A DNA stretch of 64,000 nt from Hysterangium stoloniferum (Eukaryota; Basidiomycota; Agaricomycetes; Hysterangiales; Hysterangiaceae): the NCBI GenBank assembly GCA_015178975.1, contig WHVD01000025.1, forward strand, positions 186,001 to 250,000. The letters are read 5' to 3'. Numbering within the stretch: the first letter of the stretch is position 1; every line of letters starts with the position of its first letter. The position numbers and the translations under genes are program-made. Positions 61,001 through 64,000 of this stretch are shown here, one piece after another. The notes under the pieces are model-generated. The model was not told the origin of the DNA. It did not search any database and worked only from the letters and a program-made list of their open reading frames with translations.

Positions 61001-61695
61001 GATTTATAATTATCACAGATTTCTAATCTCATTACTACAGTGCATTTGAATACAATAAACAGATTTCACGGGAACTTCAATTGGCATCGGAAAACTGCAT
61101 CTTGACGAACCATCGAAACACACTCACACACCGGTTCATCTCAAATAATCATCGGACTTCTCTACGTATTGAATGAGTGGACACGGCTGATCACATACGC
61201 ACGGAGGTCACAAATATCAAAATCAAATTGGCAGCAGCATTAGAAGAAAAGAAGATAGCTATAGAGAACGTGAATCAATTATGAACTGAGAAGAAACAAG
61301 TGTTCGGTGGTAAGAAGATTAATCTCAAAGCTTCTGGGAGAGGCTTTCCAACACCAGCTGTTGCAATATCCACCGAAAAGGAAAATTTCCCTTTCCCATC
61401 CCTATCCTTACCCTCTTCATCTTATCATCCCACATCTGCCGAGCCCTTCTACGCATCACTCCCTCCTGAACTGGAGCCTCCCACATCCACCGAGCCCTTC
61501 TACACATCACACCCTCCTGAACTGGAGCCTCCCACATCTGCCGAGCCCTTCTACGCATCACTCCCTCCTGAACTGGAGCCACCTCCATCTTATAACGTTC
61601 ATTTATCTTACCTCCAACAATCTAGACTGTACATGAATTCTGAGCCTGTGTTTCCATCTGCCACCTGCCCTCCCAATCTTCGTTCTAACCAATAA
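58035..61695 (+). pseudogene. MULE-like transposase gene, multi-intron, decayed
   Basis: Coding blocks separated by short introns start MSSGIIEASGDFLSNKNAI. Next come a cysteine/histidine-bearing region (CVDGWGDGSGGTKDAGPV; HVCRGHFMC) and a PHNHPPY motif as in the WRKY/GCM1-type fingers of MULE transposases. The catalytic-like core follows at about 60120-60480 (HDTTYKHIFGAFNEWEIVIW; HAIFMVDSSAPQMQGLGDF), then WWRNKLAYPWYIPALCRHF. After that come a lysine/glutamate-rich helix and a proline-rich tail ending at 61695. At least three in-frame TGA codons (near 59570, 59848 and 60024) stand where the frame suggests CGA, with a small frameshift near 59630. Assignment to the Mutator-like superfamily is by motif memory; an unclassified repeat family of mushroom fungi is possible. 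Confidence 0.55.
61435..61590 (+). repeat. 51-bp repeat, three units, in the MULE-like tail
   Basis: Three in-frame copies of a 17-residue unit of the form AEPFYASLPPELEPPTS. They lie near the C-terminus of the MULE-like gene and give a low-complexity proline-rich tail. Confidence 0.85.
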
Positions 61696-61797
61696 CCGAT
61701 ATAAATTTTTTATTACTGTAATTATTTTAGTTCGTTATAATATTTAGTTAATTATTCAATTTTAATATTTAGTTAACTAATTAAACTTCCTTGAATG

Positions 61798-62585
61798 GAC
61801 AGGATGACTCGACTCTTACAGATTATGCATAGCATCTCCTTTTCTGCCACCAGGAGGACCCCCTAGCAGTTCATCCGGGAGCTCTAATAGTTCAGACTAT
61901 GGAGGGAATTTGGGATGTGGGGGGTGTCATGGTGGAGTACCTAACTCTCCCTTTTGAACTCCAACACAGCCTCGAGCCAGTGCGCTTATTGATGACTTAC
62001 CTAAGGATAAAAGGATCTCTCTTAATACCAACAACATCAAGATAAAATGGTCTGACCTCCCCGAATACAATGGAACTCAATCCAAAGCTTTGGACTACAT
62101 CATGGATATCATGAGTCTCTCGGAGATATCAGACTCCATGAGCACATCATTAGGAGTTGCTCTGCCAAGATGACTCACCGGCAATGCCAAGATCTGGTGG
62201 AGGACTCTGGACCGTGAACATCACACTGAATTCAGTCGATCTCACAGATCGTTCCTTTGGGGTATTGTAGAGGGATTACTCGGAACTCATTGGTGCAAAT
62301 CCTTAGCCTTAGAATGGGAAGCCATGAAATTTCGACAAGCTGGCCACGATCGTGAGACACCTGTTCACTATATTCAACAGAGAATTAAGCTTTATCGATT
62401 CTTGTATGGGTTCCACCAAAATCAAAAGGACGAAACGTGCAGACTCATCCTCACACTGCCCATGGAATGGCTTTACCTCCTACAAGGACAACCCATCGAC
62501 GACATCATGAGCTTGCAGACCTATGCTAACAATCTACAAGAGGCTTTGATTAATGCCTGGGTCCAAACACATCGAGAGCGTTATT
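61798..62585 (+). mobile_element. Ty3-type gag fragment
   Basis: Coding stretches with capsid character: IKWSDLPEYNGTQSKALDYI near 62040 and WEAMKFRQAGHDRETPVHYI near 62310-62370. LILTLPMEWLYLLQ and a helix-rich end follow. It is cut at its right side by a reversed LTR-A piece. No downstream pol. It is a broken fossil with a few breaks. Confidence 0.65.
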
Positions 62586-62756
62586 ACATAAGTCTGGCAT
62601 GTGTGTGCCCACAAGAGTCGATGTACCACATACATAGGTTGTTGAACTAAATATAAGTGTATAATAAAATAGAGAGAAAGCAGAAATAATAATGGAAATA
62701 TAGTATGATCTCATCCAGACTATATTCCCTGAGTATATTTCACCGTACCTCTCACA
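62586..62756 (-). repeat. Partial LTR, family A (first 171 bp)
   Basis: On the minus strand it begins TGTGAGAGGTACGGTGAAAT at 62756 and stops after gccagacttatgt. Only the 5' part is present. The right flank (cgatggaatgtgagtgg) is not shared with other LTR-A copies. Confidence 0.85.
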
Positions 62757-64000
62757 CGATGGAATGTGAGTGGTGGTATGCAAAGAGTGAAATCTGTACA
62801 ATGAACGACGATGCGTGGAATGGTGATTTGTAGTGACGAGATCAAAGGTGGTCTGCACAGCACCTAGCTTTGGTTAACAGTAGCTAGCCATGATCTGTTT
62901 ATGTTAAGTTCATGGTGCTGTTCCTAGACCGTATAACTTTCCATTTGTCTGAGTGAGGTGGCAGTACTCATTGTAAATGGATAAGGACTAAACAAATACA
63001 AATAGACCTTATATAATCCAAAATACGTGGTGAATTCCCAACCGCAGTGACCCAAGCCCTAATGCTTGTGATCCCTCGCTAACCCAAATCCCAGAAAAGT
63101 CAACAAGACATAGGGTGACAAGGAGTATTGATAATGTAATAATGTATCCAAGGGTATCAGTATTGAAAACCTGGGTAAGAAAATTTTCAATTGATACCTT
63201 TTAATGTGCAAGTCTGATGACATTCAGAGATCTGATAGTGTGGATGTCAAATAACTAGAGGCAGTGTTTGGCAACATCAGGGGCCCTGAGGGCTAGTTTG
63301 TTGAGTGCATAGTCACTGGTCCCCTTGTAAGGCTGATGTCCTATTGTCTAACCATAAGTCAGTGTGCCAAAAAAAAGAATGCAAGTGAGGATGAAACTGA
63401 AAAACAGGGTAAGTATAGGTCTCGTCTTAAAATGTAAAACAAAAGATCTAAAATGTTTCAACAGACTTTATATTGAAAGGGTAGCCAAAAAAAATCATGA
63501 GATTGTGTTGGGAAACCATTTCATAGTGTATTTCTAAAAGGGGTAGTCTTAGTATGGAGGTCCCAAAAACAGATGGGTGTATTCAGTGGGAACTCTAAGA
63601 GGTAGTTCACATATATGAGGCACCGAACTGAGAGAGAATCCAGGAGAACCTAAAAATGGGTGGCCAGCAGAGCCTCCACACCCTGGCCAAACTAAAGCCT
63701 TTCCAAATAATATTCAGCTGATTTCTAGTGTAGGATATCACTACAATGGTGAAAACCTCCACCCATTGTTGAGTCTGCCTCTGGGACTGGATTTGTTCAA
63801 CAATTGGGGCTGAAAATGACCCAAATGGTGATTGGTAGAGGATCTGGAAAGGAGGTTGTCCGTAATCATTATAATATCAAATGTTTACTAATAAAAGCAA
63901 TATTTCTACAAAACTTCATCTTTAAATAGCAGTATCTATTCTGAGACTATTATATTGTTAACCACCAACCATGAGAAATAATTCTCCATATTATATCCTA
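62757..64000. other. Terminal stretch, no gene recognised
   Basis: No ORF with family character and no recognised repeat end. Moderately AT-rich; a short tract aaaaaaa occurs near 63370 and again near 63487. Confidence 0.4.

Overview
The window looks like nuclear DNA of a mushroom-forming fungus (Basidiomycota, probably Agaricomycetes). The host genes have many 50-70 bp GT-AG introns and very short exons. The gene families seen (a multi-intron P450, a UbiA-like terpenoid enzyme next to it, GFA1) and the transposon mix (chromodomain Ty3 elements, Copia-type gag, Tc1, hAT, MULE-like elements, many solo LTRs) fit that group. The assignment rests on protein and intron character, not on a marker gene.

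Host genes are few. There are two near-identical cytochrome P450 genes (4169-6388 and 22879-25095, both minus) inside a segmental duplication of about 4 kb. A UbiA-family membrane prenyltransferase/terpene-cyclase-like gene (8501-9752, plus, five exons) lies beside the first P450. GFA1, glutamine-fructose-6-phosphate aminotransferase, is complete (27393-29817, minus, six exons, 682 aa). A small NAD(P)-binding oxidoreductase (38678-39554, plus) contains a 13-nt exon. A P450 N-terminal remnant lies at 37267-37515. The UbiA-like gene, the P450s and the oxidoreductase could be parts of a terpenoid pathway scattered by transposons; this is inference.

Between them lies a tandem-repeat landscape (about 11.9-18.6 kb). 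Two homologous arms each carry a different, very regular expanded array: about 40 copies of a 19-bp palindromic unit in one, and 26 identical copies of a 24-bp unit in the other.

Most other DNA is nested transposons. Six LTR families were recognised, here named A to F. Eight solo LTRs have exact 5-bp target-site duplications: CTCCC, ATACC, CATCC, CAGAG, AAAAG, AGCAG, CATGG and CCCTG. A ninth (LTR-A in LTR-A) has GACAC, and a tenth has a near match. A chromodomain Ty3 element (44346-50230, family F, TSD CACAT) sits inside an LTR-A. A Tc1/mariner copy (about 18756-21591) carries two solo LTRs, one exactly behind its transposase start codon. A hAT element (34701-36893, 8-bp TSD) carries another. 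A decayed MULE-like gene fills 58035-61695.

No tRNA, rRNA or CRISPR was found. Splice models were made by eye, and family names for LTRs are local labels.
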